The notes below the pieces were generated by a model. It saw only the letters and a list, made by a program, of their open reading frames with translations. It was not told the origin of the DNA and did no database searches. The position numbers were made by a program, and so were the translations under genes. A stretch of 64,000 nucleotides of DNA. Origin: Apodemus sylvaticus. Lineage: Eukaryota; Chordata; Mammalia; Rodentia; Muridae. Positions 20,490 to 31,849 of the stretch are shown in pieces. How positions within the stretch are numbered: the stretch's first letter is position 1; every line of letters begins with the position of its first letter. The DNA lies in contig NC_067477.1 in assembly GCF_947179515.1 (NCBI RefSeq), positions 128,952,896 to 129,016,895 on the forward strand, read 5' to 3'.

Positions 20490-20982
20490 GTATACCTAAA
20501 GGAGCATGCCATGGTTATCTCTGGAGGGACCCTGCCAGAGCCTTACAAGTACAGAGGCAGATGCTAGCAGCCAACCATTGGGCTGGGCATGGGGTCCCCA
20601 GTGGAGGAGCTGGAGGGTGGTCCAGAGGAGCTGAAGGGGTTTACAGCTCCATGGGAAGAACAATGATTTTGGCCACCCAGACACCCCAGGATTCCAGGGA
20701 CTAAACCATCAACCAAGGGGTTCACATGGTTCCAGCCAAAAATGTGGCAGAGGAATGCCTTGTTGGGCATCAGAGGGAGGAGTGGTTCTTGGTCAGGTGA
20801 AGGCTCAACAGATGCCCCAACAAAGGGAAATGGGGGGATGGGAGTGGGTCAGGTGGAGGGGCATATACGTGGAGGCAGGGGGTGGGAGGAGGGGTTGGGG
20901 GTCTTTGGGGAGGGGGGAAATCGGGAAAGGTTTTACCATTAGTAGTGTAAATGAAGATGATATTCAATAAATAAAAAAAATT
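20490..20982 (+). mobile_element. L1 3' UTR, plus strand, 5'-truncated
   Basis: Sense L1 3' UTR phrases are present: GAGGGACCCTGCCAGAGCC, GGACTAAACCATCAACCAA and a strongly G-rich region at 20825-20920. The end is GTAAATGAAGATGATATTCAATAAATAAAAAAA. The same 3' UTR is seen in antisense at 49052-49790. Only the 3' UTR is present, so this is a very short insertion. A possible imperfect duplication (AATTGCCTTTTC at about 20473, AATTGTTTTTTC at about 20980) is too weak to rely on. Confidence 0.85.
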
Positions 20983-21124
20983 GTTTTTTCTCACTGTGAA
21001 TATGGACTGGTTGTAAAATTTAGATTAATTTGTAGGTTACAAGTTGCAGAACCTACATTCCTTTGTGTTATTGTGTGTGGTCAGTGTTCCCATTATTTTT
21101 ATTTTTAGCTTCTACAGTTGTTTT

Positions 21125-21138
21125 AAACATAACACATG
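21125..21138. repeat. Target-site duplication of the B1 insertion, left copy
   Basis: AAACATAACACATG here is repeated exactly at 21309-21322 after the B1 tail. Confidence 0.93.
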
Positions 21139-21308
21139 CCAGGTGGTGGTGGCGCATGCCTGTAATCCCAGCACTCTGGGAGGCAGAGGCAGGCGGATTT
21201 CTGAGTTCAAGGCCAGCATGGTCTACAGAGTGAGTTCCAGGACAGCCAGGACTACACAGAGAAACCTTGTCTCGAAAAAACCAAATCCAAAAAAACCAAC
21301 CAACCATA
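21138..21308 (+). mobile_element. B1 SINE, sense, well preserved
   Basis: A nearly complete B1: GCCAGGTGGTGGTGGCGCATG, GGAGGCAGAGGCAGGCGGAT, TCTGAGTTCAAGGCC, GTCTACAGAGTGAGTTCCAGG and GAGAAACCTTGTCTCG, then an A-rich tail (CCAAATCCAAAAAAACC). Box A and box B of the internal RNA polymerase III promoter are recognisable. Perfect 14-bp duplications flank it. The GGCGGATTTCTGAGTTC form fits young murine B1 groups. Confidence 0.96.
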
Positions 21309-21322
21309 AAACATAACACATG
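21309..21322. repeat. Target-site duplication of the B1 insertion, right copy
   Basis: Exact copy of the 14 bases at 21125-21138. It confirms L1-mediated insertion of the B1. Confidence 0.93.
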
Positions 21323-21676
21323 TGTTTTCTATAATCACTGCCAATGATTCACAGGTCACTTGAGGACAGAAGTAATGTTTTATCTTAGAGATCTGCTTAG
21401 AGGTCCACATTTTCTTGATTGTTTTATAAGTTGAAAACTAGACAGGGTCTGAAGACTAAATGCGGTGACTTGTTAGACAGGTCCGGGAGTCACTGGGACT
21501 CTATGAACAATTTATATCGTTCCTGTTTCCTTTGCTGAAACATTTTACAGATAATGTGACCTTTAATACATAAATGGGGAGACAGGATTTTCATCTCAAA
21601 TCTGTAGTTATTTTTTAAAAAGAACTTTCAGTGTATTGGGGATGGGAAATACATCATTACAAAAGATCATCTAAAA
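21323..21676. other. Unassigned sequence
   Basis: About 350 bp between the B1 and the B3. Nothing recognised. Confidence 0.45.
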
Positions 21677-21888
21677 GCTGGAGAGGTGACTCAGTGGGTA
21701 GCATGCTGCTCTTCCAGAGGACCCCAGTTTGATTCCCACATGTCGGTCATAACTCTCTTTAATGCCAGTTCCAGGGGATCTGATACTCTTTTCTGGTCTC
21801 TATGGGGACTAGGCATGCAGGTGGTCATGAATATTTATGTAGGCAAAACATCCATATATGTTACAAAATTTAAATAAATCTTTGAAAA
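21677..21888 (+). mobile_element. B3-type (B2 superfamily) SINE, sense
   Basis: The tRNA-like head GCTGGAGAGGTGACTCAGTGG, then CTCTTCCAGAGGACCCCAGTT, CCAGTTCCAGGGGATCTGAT and a closing AAATAAATCTTTG give the order expected of B3. Internal box A and box B are recognisable. Confidence 0.9.
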
Positions 21889-23171
21889 GTTACACCTAGT
21901 TGGGTGGGGTCATTGATAACTTTCCACAGAAGAAATTAAATAATATGCGGGGTAATGATCAGGAACTGCTGTTCCCAGAGTGAGGTGATAATTAAGCTGG
22001 GGAGTAGCTAGGCGGTGTTTGCTTGTTTCTTATTTTTATTTTCTGTGTGTCTTTTATCTCTGAGTCTATCAAGGGATTCTTTTGCCCATACCCTGAGACA
22101 CAGTAACAGCATTCTCCTCTGTAAATGGAAAGCTGTCTAGGACAAGTTTTTCAGGATTCTTCTTTCATCCCTACTTCAAATACAGACTGTTTCTGCTGTT
22201 AAAAAATTATGATAAAATAATTTAAAAACTATTTGACTAAATATTACTAAAATGACCTTCAGAAAATTAAAAAAAGAAAAATAAAAAATAAAACAGTAAA
22301 AATGACTGGCTGTCTCATCCAGTGTTTCAAATTGACGCTGTTGGGAAATTCAGGGCTTCTCCGTCTCCAACCCTCCCATGGGTCACAATGTCGTGTTAGA
22401 AGGGCGTTTGCAGACATCTAAGGAGAAGGTCCTCACAATAACGTACAATTTTCCACATGGAAGTACATCAGAGACTAGAGAACTCTCAATCCAATGCCAA
22501 GAAAGCCCGAACACGATACCTTTCAGAGCTTGTTACGGGAAGCTCAGAAGGGCTCTGCTGTAACTCTGCAGAGTCAACACCTCTCATGGGGAGCCCATGG
22601 TGGCACGGGGGACAGCTGATGACAGTCTTCTGAGTGCTGTGGTCAGTGTTGGGCATGTGCTTTGGAAACTCCACCTCAGGAGGGCCTGGCTCCCACGCGC
22701 TGGCTCAGGACTTTCAGAAATGGCACACACAGTTCTGGGCTTTCATTGAAGTATTCACTAAGGAGGCAAGAATAATCATTACCAAAAGTATTTGGAGGAT
22801 TCAAGATATTAAAACTTGGGTAAGAGTTTAAGTTGATTGCAATATCCCTTAGACTTGTGTTTAAGACATGCTTCCAGGCTCTCTTCAAGGTCCTAGGTAA
22901 CCAAGGATGACTGTGAGGTCTTGAGACTCCAGCTTCTACCTCCCTAATCTAGAGCCCAGGGCTTTGTGGATGCTACACAAGCGGTTACTAACTGAGCCTC
23001 ATAGACATCTGCTCCGTGAAAGCAACATTGTAAGTGAGGGTTTTCCACAGAAGGTTACTGTTTCTAATAAGAGGCGTCATATGCTTTTCTTTTTAGTTGG
23101 GTAAAATGCTTCTTGTAAAGCAGCACCTCCATATTGGGCTCAAGAGACACACAGTTGAGTAGGTGTACGTG

Positions 23172-23175
<4 letters not shown>
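21889..23175. other. Unassigned sequence
   Basis: No repeat or gene recognised over 1.29 kb. The part at 22330-22740 is less AT-rich than its surroundings and contains several 60-70 codon frames, but none resembles a known protein. Confidence 0.4.

Positions 23176-23210
<35 letters not shown>
23176..23210. repeat. (TG)n microsatellite
   Basis: An uninterrupted TG run of about 35 bp, with imperfect TGTG sequence to about 23229. Confidence 0.95.
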
Positions 23211-23212
<2 letters not shown>

Positions 23213-23528
23213 CGGTGTGTGTTTGTGTTAGCACGCGCACCCCCACCCCTACCCCCATACTGAGCAAGTCAGCAAGAGAAAGCAAGAGCCAAGAGTACAA
23301 ACAAAAGCCCTTGGGAGCCCCTAACCCAGCTCTTTGTTCACAGAGCACATAGTGAGGGTTCTCACAAGGTAATCAATACACTCCTTAATCAAACTGTTTG
23401 CACCGCAAGCCTAGGCAACAAACCCGCACACCGCTGGCAGGAAGGATCATTGCCTCTCATTGCTCTGATATCTGTTAGGCTTCCAAAAGGTAAAAGCACA
23501 GCAGTAAGCCGCTGTCCTAGCATCGCAA
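23211..23528. other. Unassigned sequence
   Basis: About 320 bp between the TG run and the pentanucleotide array. Nothing recognised. Confidence 0.45.
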
Positions 23529-23591
23529 AGCAGAGCAGAGCAGAGCAGAGCAGAGCAGAGCAGAGCAGAGCAGAGAAGAGCAGAGCAGAGC
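23529..23591. repeat. (GCAGA)n pentanucleotide array
   Basis: About twelve copies of AGCAG/GCAGA with one A-for-C change are seen directly. It runs straight into an A-rich tract. Confidence 0.95.
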
Positions 23592-23785
23592 AAAGCAAAA
23601 AAAAAAAAACAAAAACAAAAACAAAAACAAAAACAAAAAAAAACAAAAAAAAAAACAAAAAAAACAAACAAACAAACAAAAAAAAACCATAAAAACCCCA
23701 AAAAACAAAAACAAAAAAACCCCCCCAAAATCAAACAAAACCAAACAAAACCAAAACCAAAACAAGAACAACAACAAAACCCACC
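23592..23785. repeat. A-rich (AAAAAC)n tract
   Basis: Almost 200 bp of A runs broken by single Cs, containing one C7 run. It continues directly from the pentanucleotide array and gives spurious Phe-rich or Lys-rich frames on both strands. Confidence 0.93.
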
Positions 23786-24169
23786 TCAAATCTCCCACCT
23801 AAAGTCTCTTCCAGGGCGGCTGTGCAGCTGGAGCCTGCACTCGACATGGTTGTTCAGGCGATAGATCAGTGACTCTGCTCTGTCATTTCATGGTTTTCTA
23901 TTTGCTTTGCTTTTCCCTGTGAGGGGCCAAAGCATGTTTACTTGCTCAACAGTGGGGAGGTTCCTGCTCCCCCTCCCCTGCTACCCCTCCCTCTCCCCCC
24001 CCCCCTCCCATCTGAGCTTCTTTCTCTGGGCTATTGTTCTTGTCCTTCTGTGCCTGTGCCGGGAACCATTCTCTGGTTCTTTCTGTTACCTTATCCACCA
24101 AAATGCTCCTGCTTTTGTGCCTTTCCTTTAGTTTCTTGATGGATGGTCTGATTTGCTTTCTTCTTAGAA
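23786..24169. other. Unassigned, with a C-rich tract at 23965-24010
   Basis: The C-rich pyrimidine tract CTCCCCCTCCCCTGC... ending in C10-CTCCC is read directly. The rest is unassigned, though the Pro/Leu-rich frames here are simply a product of the C/T bias. Confidence 0.5.
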
Positions 24170-24330
24170 AAATAATTTAAATTTTATACATTTTTTTATA
24201 TTTTATGTTATTTTATATATTAATTTTATTTTGTTATATTTTAAATTATTTTATATATCTACTATTTTATATATTTATTTATATAAAATACTTATACATT
24301 ACATAAATATATAAATAAATAATAGGTATC
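24170..24330. repeat. AT-rich low-complexity sequence
   Basis: Nearly pure A/T with TTTATAT and ATAAATA motifs. No element can be assigned. Confidence 0.8.
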
Positions 24331-25060
24331 AGGAACATATTAAGTTCTACTTCATATATTAGCCATGAAATACACAAGTTGAGCCATATTTTTGGACTCA
24401 TACAATACCACCTTGTTTTAATAAAAAGGGGTTGCACATAGAAATTATATGGCAGATTTGGAGGATTTTAGCCTTGAGATGGTATGGACTCTTCTAGTTG
24501 TATTAATTTATGGTCACTGACCCATTCAGTTATTCAACAGATGCTTATTGGAGTTTGCCACATCAGATAAATGTTTTGGTTTCTTTCTCTGAAATTTCTA
24601 TTCAAATGGGAAAGAAGGAGATATTGAGAATCACAAAACAAATGAAAAGTTATGGCCACATGCTGTGACTGCATTATAAGCAGAGTCATCGGGTGAAGCG
24701 AAAGCATCTCTGAGTGGGTAAGGGCTGAGGTGAGGGACAGACATGGGTGGGTAGGCATTGTAGAAGATGGAGATAGAATGTTCTCAGGCCCTGTGGAGTG
24801 GGGGGGTTCACAATACAGTGAAGGGACTCAGAGGCCTGTTCCCAGCCAGGGAGGTTGGCCAGATTTCTGAATGCCAGCCTACTGAACACTTCAGAGAGAG
24901 TGATAATGTCATAGGGTTTGCATTTCAGAAAAAATCATTTATTACATGGGCGGGTGGTGGCATCTTCAGAGGAGTCCCGATGAGTGCGAAGATGTTCTGG
25001 ATGGACTGCAGCTGGTGAACACACGTGGATCAAAACACAAAGTGTGAGCTTATTACAGCT
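24331..25060. other. Unassigned sequence
   Basis: No recognisable feature over about 730 bp. Confidence 0.45.
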
Positions 25061-25715
25061 CTGGCACACAAGTAGAGGGACTGGCGTGTTTATATCTGGA
25101 TAGCTCTGGATAGCTGAGGAAAATGGAAGAGTGGCAGCTCACAGCAGAAGGCCATACTTGAGAGTTTTACTAAACTTTTGAGGCAGAGAGTTTACATGGG
25201 TCGCTTAGTAACTCATGGTGCATCTCCATCAAGCTACAAACCATTTGCCCTTGTCCAAATAAGACAATTATCATTCTTTCATAGTGACACTCAGTAACTC
25301 CCTAGACATGCCCTAGTAACCTTGCTCTCTTCTGGACAGGACCTGGAGCATAACCTGAACGTAGGGGAGAGTGGGTGGGTTCAGTATTGTATAGGTTTCT
25401 TATGCAATAAAGCAACCTCTGCCTTCTGAGTAAACTTTTATGGGAAATCCCCCCACCATATTTTCCATCCTATGCCTATTGCATTATTGAGCATGCACAT
25501 AATTAAATCAGAGCCTGATGGAAAAGCTTCAGTGAGCAAAGTTTATATAACCCAAGCCTGTCCATCAAAACAATAAATCACCCACATTTTGTCCATAACA
25601 ATTGACTATTCCTCCTGAGGCTCCGAGAAGCACCCTAGGGCTCTTAAGCGAACCCCACTGGGTCCTCTCTATTCTCCACTTTCTTATTGCTTTTGAATAA
25701 AATTTTTGAAAAAAA
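25061..25715 (+). mobile_element. Possible LTR-like segment (weak)
   Basis: GTTTATATAACCCAAGC near 25542 looks like a TATA region. About 120 bp further, GGGTCCTCTCTATTCTCC is followed by TTGAATAAAATTTTTGAAAAAAAA, a polyadenylation signal and A run. This promoter-to-poly(A) spacing is typical of an LTR, but I could not find TG/CA ends or a target duplication. Confidence 0.25.
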
Positions 25716-25979
25716 AATTGCTGTTTTTCTTGTGTTTCTTCAATGTTTTGAGCAAGGTGCTAAGAGCCTGGAACAAAGCTTCCGGGTTTGTTTCTCTGAC
25801 ACTTTGAGACTATTGAGGTGGAAATGCCAGAAAGGCATTTGGATTCATGGGCCTGACCTCCAGAGAGATCATGAGATAGAGTTATGAATGGAGAGACTAG
25901 AGTTTTGAAAAACCCTTCCTCAAAGCCTAATACCTCATAAGCGAGAGGGCTATTCATTTTGTTTCTAGAACAAACATAT

Positions 25980-26118
25980 TCTTTATTTTTGCTTTGCTAC
26001 GTGCATGAGTGTTGTGTGTATATGTACTTGCATGTCTGGTGCCTGTGGAAGGCAGAAAGGGAAACTGAGTCCTCTACAAGATAAGCAAGTGCTCTTACCC
26101 ATGAAGGCATCTCTCCAT
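25980..26118 (-). mobile_element. B2/B3-type SINE fragment, antisense
   Basis: GGTGCCTGTGGAAGGCAGAA, then AAGTGCTCTTACCCATGAAGG and CATCTCTCCA are antisense B3 phrases in order, ending at the tRNA-like head. The far part is diverged. Confidence 0.75.
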
Positions 26119-26303
26119 TCTTAACTCTAAAGAATGAAAGCAGTGGTAGCAAGGGGCTTCAGGGCCAGGCAGTCAGCATGATGCCTTCCTTGGTCTCACT
26201 GACCCTTCTTCAGGAAGTGCAAGGCTAACAAGTTAGAAGAAAATAGTTTGTTAATGTGCTTTTTATTTCAGTTGCGTGACCAGATTTAAAGGCTATATTC
26301 AAA

Positions 26304-26530
26304 GGCTGGAGAGATGGCTCGGTGGTGAAGAGCTCTTCTTGCTCTTGGGAGGATTCAGGCTTGATTTCCATCACCCACAACGATGAACAACCATATGTAA
26401 CTCCAGTCTGGAGGACCTGAGCCCTCTTCTGGCTTCCATGGGAACTGTACACACATACATGTGCGTATACTGTGCACACATACATGTAGGCTAAACACCC
26501 ACACACACAAAATCAAAATAAAAGAAAATC
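26304..26530 (+). mobile_element. B3-type SINE, sense
   Basis: GGCTGGAGAGATGGCTCGGTG starts the tRNA-like head, followed by CTCTTCTTGCTCTTGGGAGG, CTCCAGTCTGGAGGACC and CCCTCTTCTGGCTTCC, then CA-rich sequence and an A-rich end. Confidence 0.88.
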
Positions 26531-27719
26531 TGTAGTTACACTTCAATTTTAGAGTCCTGGAACTAAATATTAGTAACTTGTTGACAGATTATAGTTGATA
26601 ATCAGCAAGAAGCAAAGCTATTCTGCAATGAATTCATGTGAAAAGACAGAAAATAATTGCATGGCTGGTCCAGCATTTAAGAGAAAGTGCATGGATTCTC
26701 CGAAGGGTTCCATACCTACTTCCTATTGTGATATTTTTTAAATTATAAAATAGATTGGAATAGGAAGAAATAAGTTAACAGAGAACTACAAAGTCAGTCA
26801 GGTGGTCTTGGGCTGCCTGAGAACTCTGCTTGTGTGTGTCATAAGAAAGGAAGAACATCAGTGTTCCCACTTCCACATCTGTGCTCCAAGTCAGAGCAGG
26901 GCTTATGGAAGCCATGAGCTGTTCACTACAGGAACATCATGGTATTAGAATTTGCTGTTGCTTATGCTCAGAACAGCGTTTTAAAATGTTAATGACACTA
27001 TTAATTCCCAAGCTCTAATTTTTAACATCCCCTATTCTTCTGGAAGGTTAAAAGCCATCTATTTTTGTGGCATAAAACGTTCCAATTGTCCTTTGTTGTG
27101 TAAGGGAAAGATGACTTAGGCATTCTTAGCATCCCCTCTTGTATCTAAAAGATGCTCAAAAGATTTTTAATCTGAAAACTTCAATTTCAGTTAACTCTGA
27201 AACTGTGTAGAGACTATTGTTGGTAAAGTCTCTCATCTCTCATCTTCTGCTGATATCTCCAATTCCATAGCCCTTGCTCCAATACTCTCTAGAGAGAGCT
27301 CAGATTTAGGAAAACAAGAACAGAGGTATCATGTGATACTGTGCCTGCTATTGCTCTAATGATTTCATGTATAATGCTATGACAGAAAAATAGAACTCAG
27401 AGGTGTTTGGGGTTCACACAGTTGTTTATTTTGTGCCGTGTGCAATACATTGGCCCCTGTGTTGAAGGTAGTTCATAATTCACAGAACATGATTCTAGGA
27501 AGCCCGATTGTAAGGTGACATCTGGGAAGTGAATTTTTGCTATGACAAAAGTATAGATTGAAGACTAGCAAGAAATAAAGGATCAGCTTGTCATCTTAAA
27601 GGGGATTCATGCCTATGACACAAGGCGTTAGTCTGTTCATTGGGCTGATCATCCTACTGCTCAAGGAGCTGACCTCTTCATGTGGTACAATGTCAGAATC
27701 TGCCATACCCTACTGCTTG
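26531..27719. other. Unassigned sequence
   Basis: About 1.19 kb without a recognised element or coding signature. Confidence 0.45.
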
Positions 27720-28100
27720 CCTCTGACCTTTGACTGATTATGAATAAAGCTGTTATAAGTACCTTTGAGCAGATGTTTTGGGCAGAGATGGGTCTTGAAC
27801 TCTTAGAAATGGAGTATGATTGTTAGATGACATGGTAAAAATTTACTAATCTACTGCCTAATGTTCTTCTTAAGTGGCTGTATGACTTGGCATTCCCACC
27901 AGCAATGAAGAGTGTCCCTGCAGCTCTGGATCCTTGTCAGAACTTGGTGACATGAGTGGTCCTGATCTTGACAATTCTGACAGGAGTTAAGGGGCATCTC
28001 ATTGTTTTAACCTGTTGACACTTTGTATTTGAGTGCTTAGTGTTCACCCCTGTGTCTTGTCTGCTGGGGCCTTTGGCTAGTTTATTGTTATTTTGATCAT
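27720..28100 (-). mobile_element. Ancient mammalian L1 (L1M) ORF2 3' part, antisense
   Basis: ATGAATAAAGCTGTTATAAG, AAGTGGCTGTATGACTTGGC, ATTCCCACCAGCAATGAAGAG and GGCATCTCATTGTTTTAA are antisense phrases of old mammalian L1 ORF2 in the right order and spacing. Divergence is high and no open frame is left. This insertion predates the rodent radiation. Confidence 0.8.
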
Positions 28101-28630
28101 AACATTCTCATGCAAATATAGCACATGTCCAGGCAGTGCCTTAGCCATGATCTTATCTGGACAAGATTTTAAGGCTGAAGATTCATTTTTGAACTGTGTG
28201 TTGACCTGCCCCTCCCTCTAATTTTAAGGATGCCTTTTGGGAGGCCCTGTGAAGCAGGGCTGAGGTGAAGGCAGGACTCAGTCTGTACCTGAGATTTTGT
28301 GACCTTTAAATGGTAGAACATGAGTTATTTTTAGCTAAAGCTGCATCTTTGAAACCTGCCCATCACTGAGAGCAAGCCAGAACATTTCCAGATGATATGC
28401 AGAAAGAACATGTGCTATCCAACCTCCCGCTTTGAAACCCAGCTTGAAGACTAATTGGGTATAGGCTCGGTTGGCCACATTCACAATCGGAGAGTATAAA
28501 ATTAGTACATTCTGAATTCTTTTCTCTAGCATTTACTTAGATGTGTCAGTCTTGGTCAACCTGTGGCATCCCAAGGTAAATCAGGGGCAGTATAAAAGAG
28601 ATATTTTTAAATGATGGAGGAGCAGAATTA
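28101..28630. other. Unassigned sequence
   Basis: About 530 bp. Nothing recognised. Confidence 0.45.
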
Positions 28631-28675
28631 GAAATTCAAGGCCAGCCTGGGTTACAGGAGACCTAGTCATTAAAA
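28631..28675 (+). mobile_element. Short B1-like fragment
   Basis: GAAATTCAAGGCCAGCCTGGG then TTACAGGAGACCTAGTC and TTAAAAC match the right part of a B1 or related 7SL-derived SINE. Confidence 0.65.
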
Positions 28676-29927
28676 CAATGGCCTTCTTCCATGAAAACAG
28701 AGATACACATCTATGTCATCTGTTCTACTGTCCTCAAGTGACATGTGCTTCCCGATGCCTGGTACAATTTTCCTGGAATGTAGCCCTTGTCTCCACGAGC
28801 TCTAAATTCGGATCTGGACAGAAAAAGGAAAGCGTTAACAATGAATGCCTGCTAAGGTTCTTGGATGGCAGTACTTCACCTTAAGAGACGGAGGGAGGCC
28901 AAGGAGGGAGACAAGGAAGGAAATGAAAGGCATTTCTGGCTTCGCGGCTAGGCACTTACAGTCAGCACTGCTGAGCTCATACTGCTTCTGTGACAGCCCC
29001 TTTTCCACAGCCATATTAAACTGGCTTTTCAGCTATGCTTGATGACCGTGTAAATCACAGCAGAAATTAAAGTAGCTAGAACTTTAGATCTCAACGCTTC
29101 CTGATCAGGGTTTTTAATGCTCATGTGACCAAATTCAGCCCTCCCACCCTGAGTGTGTTAGTAATATTCTTCGGCAAGACCCACACCCTATGAAATGATT
29201 TGGCCTGATCATATTACTAGTTAATATGAAAACCAGGGCTAAGAATGGCTCCTTTGGTCCTTTTGTTAACTTTTTTTTTTTTACAGTAAGATGAGGTGAA
29301 TAAAATATTTATATAGAGAGACATTGACTTCAAGGATTAAAATTTCAAATTGGTTGATAAATCATGGAACATTGCTTGACAAGAAATTTATGCCAAAGAA
29401 AAGGGATTATTATGTTCGCATTGGAGATAAAATTTGGCTGCACAAAGAGAACTGGGTTTCTTCACTCTAAGACTTCTCAAGGTCTTTCAAATGCTGTGTG
29501 CCTTTGGGAACTTCTGGCAGATTTATTTTGCAAACTTCTTTTACTGGCAAATGCTTTATTTCACTTTCTACCCTAGAAATGTTTCCTAGAAAAGTTTGAA
29601 ATGAATACGATTGGGACATGCTCAAATATTTAAGGAGCAACGGTTGTACAATATTAGATGCTTTGTAGACTATCATGAATACAATGCCCCTTTCTCATAT
29701 GCAACACGCACACTCCCACACCCACTGGAAAAGAAACCACAGATGCATAATTTATCCAACATCCAACAATTGTGTAATTAGGTATGGATGTAAAGCAGCT
29801 CAGTTTCTTGTCTTTATTATAATATATGGTATACATTAAATGCAGCAGATGTTTAAAGGAGACCTTTCACAATCTCTGCCTGTAATTCAGAGGAATTGTT
29901 ATTAGGACACTTTAATAATGATGCTTT
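28676..29927. other. Unassigned sequence
   Basis: About 1.25 kb. A run of twelve Ts at 29271-29282 is the only low-complexity feature. No coding signature. Confidence 0.45.
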
Positions 29928-30238
29928 GGGTTGGAGAGACTGCTCAGTCAGTAAAGTGTTTGTATTGCAAGCATGAAGTCCTGAGTTCTAGCTCCTGATC
30001 CCATGCAAAAAAGCCAGGCATGGCAGTATGCATCACAATCTTAGGGCTTAGGAGGTAGAGATGGGATGATGTCTGGGGCTCACTGGTCGGTCCGCCATCA
30101 TCAGTGAGCTCTGTCTTAAAAATAGAGATAAATGACACCTGAGGAATGGCTTCTGGTATCCTCGCACACACATGCACCTGCACATGTAAATACATAGAAA
30201 CATGTATGCACACTTACATGAACACATATGTACCACAA
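29928..30238 (+). mobile_element. Composite tRNA/B1-type SINE (B4-like), sense
   Basis: A tRNA-like head (GGGTTGGAGAGACTGCTCAGTC, GCATGAAGTCCTGAGTTC) is followed by a B1-like middle (GCCAGGCATGGCAGTATGCATC, TAGGAGGTAGAGATGGGATG). A CA-rich tail with CATGCACCTGCACATG follows. This order fits the B4/RSINE group; the exact subfamily is not resolved. Confidence 0.8.
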
Positions 30239-30330
30239 TGCCCTGAAAATTCCTAAATTGCTGTCTCAGGAAACTTGGATGTGTACATATATGCATGTGC
30301 ATCTGTGTGTACGTGTTTAAGGTGTTGTTT

Positions 30331-30410
30331 AGTGTTAAGGATGGAAACGGGGCCTCACACATGCTGGGCAAACATTGTACCAGTGAGCTTCAGAGCTACA
30401 CCCCTAGCCT
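30331..30410 (-). mobile_element. ID-like tRNA-derived SINE, antisense
   Basis: In antisense: GGCTAGGGGTGTAGCTCTGAAG, GGTACAATGTTTGCCCAGC and ATGTGTGAGGCCCCGTTTCC. This is the ID head with box A and box B in their normal places. It is diverged. Confidence 0.75.
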
Positions 30411-31306
30411 ACAGAGTAGGTACTGAGACTGCACAGAAAGAATCATGAAACAAAGCAACTGAAGGGGGTCCATTTGAAACTACATTAGTAGCAGAACACA
30501 ATGCTTGACCCTCCAATCCCACAGTGCTCAGATTATGCCCAGAGAAGTGGCCATGCAAACACAAGGCTCCAGCTGAAGAGGAAGAGAGCGAGGGTTGTAG
30601 CACTTTGCACACCCTGTAATCAGAACACCAGGGAAAGAACATGGTGGAGAAAGACACAGGGGTTGAACAGAGACCACCATAATGGTTCCTTTAGTGACAA
30701 TCAAAGCTTATTGCTAGTTGATAAATCCCATACATCGTTATATATAACTGTGTATGGTGTATAATTTTGGCTGGAAAAGAATGAATTTAATCATATCAAG
30801 AATTTCTTTAGTCTTCATAAAGGCCCGCAGTTAAAATACCCCCCTCTTGAGGTTATTATATATAAACACGTGGCCAGCATAATGGAAGCAAAGCCAAATA
30901 ACAGAACCTTCAAACGGAACGTGTTTCCATTTGAGCACATCTCTAACTGGAGGATATAATTCCAAATTTCTTGCTTGGCTCATGATGTACACTTTTGAAA
31001 CAAAAGGCAACCAGGCTTTTAAAATTCTTTTAGCAATTTCAGAACATTATTCCAGGAAGTAAATGAACAGAAGGAGATTTTATGATTCATTTAATAAAAT
31101 CGTAGAGTTGATGAAAATAGCTCTGAGATGAGGGGCTTTCAGAGGTGAAGGCCCAGGCAGGAGGCAGACCAGGAAATGTCAGGTGAGCAGCACCGAGGTA
31201 TAGTGCCAGTCCACAAAGGACTTCAGCATGTCTTGAAATACCAGCGTTATTTAAAGAGTCCAATTGGCTGATGATGGAAACTGTTAACGTGACTCCTCCT
31301 CACTCT
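30411..31306. other. Unassigned sequence
   Basis: About 900 bp with no recognised element. Confidence 0.45.
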
Positions 31307-31398
31307 GGACATGGCCCTTGGGGTGGGGGGAGGGACGCTGTAAAGGAAGGTGTGGGAACATAAGAATTTCAGGAACATTGAACTCTTGCTTGAGATTA
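31307..31398 (+). repeat. 92-bp direct repeat, copy 1
   Basis: GGACATGGCCCTTGGGGTGG through TTGCTTGAGATTA is repeated at 31490-31581 with a single difference (GTGTGGG here, GTGCGGG there). The offset is exactly 183 bp. It contains the G-rich motif GGGGTGGGGGGAGGG. Confidence 0.95.
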
Positions 31399-31436
31399 TT
31401 ATTCCTTAATTAAAAAAATCATCCTATTCTCTCTCT

Positions 31437-31820
31437 TGTGGGAGACCACTGGAGTCAGACAGGTCTTTCTCAGGCCTGAGCAGAGTCAAGGACATGGCCC
31501 TTGGGGTGGGGGGAGGGACGCTGTAAAGGAAGGTGCGGGAACATAAGAATTTCAGGAACATTGAACTCTTGCTTGAGATTAGTCACGAGAAGTGGTCTGG
31601 TCAGTCCGGAACTGTTGCTGCTGATTGCACCCTGAGCTCTTGATAAAACACAATGTGCTGACATATACTTTAGATTAGATTCTCTGTGAAGGTCAGGTTG
31701 TTTATCTCTGTTGGTTGTTTACCACATCCTGTTTTATTTTTTGCTGCCAAATGTTTTACATATAACCGCTACGTGAACCTTCATTAAATGAGACTTGATT
31801 AGAATCCTGTCTTGTCTTCA
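31437..31820 (+). mobile_element. LTR-like segment (probable endogenous retrovirus LTR)
   Basis: It opens with TGTGGGAGACCACTGG and closes with ACCTTCATTAAATGAGACTTG followed by AATCCTGTCTTGTCTTC, which resembles the polyadenylation-signal and U5 region of class II endogenous retroviral LTRs. The 92-bp repeat forms part of it. The 3' limit merges with the L1 that follows, and no target duplication could be fixed. Confidence 0.4.
31490..31581 (+). repeat. 92-bp direct repeat, copy 2
   Basis: Second copy of the sequence at 31307-31398, 91 of 92 bases identical. It lies inside the LTR-like segment. Confidence 0.95.
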
Positions 31821-31849
31821 TGGAGAAGTTGGGTATGATTCGTCTGCCT

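Noticed and set aside
20473..20991. A target duplication for the plus-strand L1 3' UTR (AATTGCCTTTTC / AATTGTTTTTTC)
   Set aside because: Two mismatches in twelve low-complexity bases and poor agreement with the element's ends.
22330..22740. A possible exon in a GC-richer segment
   Set aside because: No frame is long or recognisable, and no splice sites stand out.
23389..23798. Phe-rich and Lys-rich frames of 80-96 codons
   Set aside because: They are translations of the (GCAGA)n and A-rich tracts.
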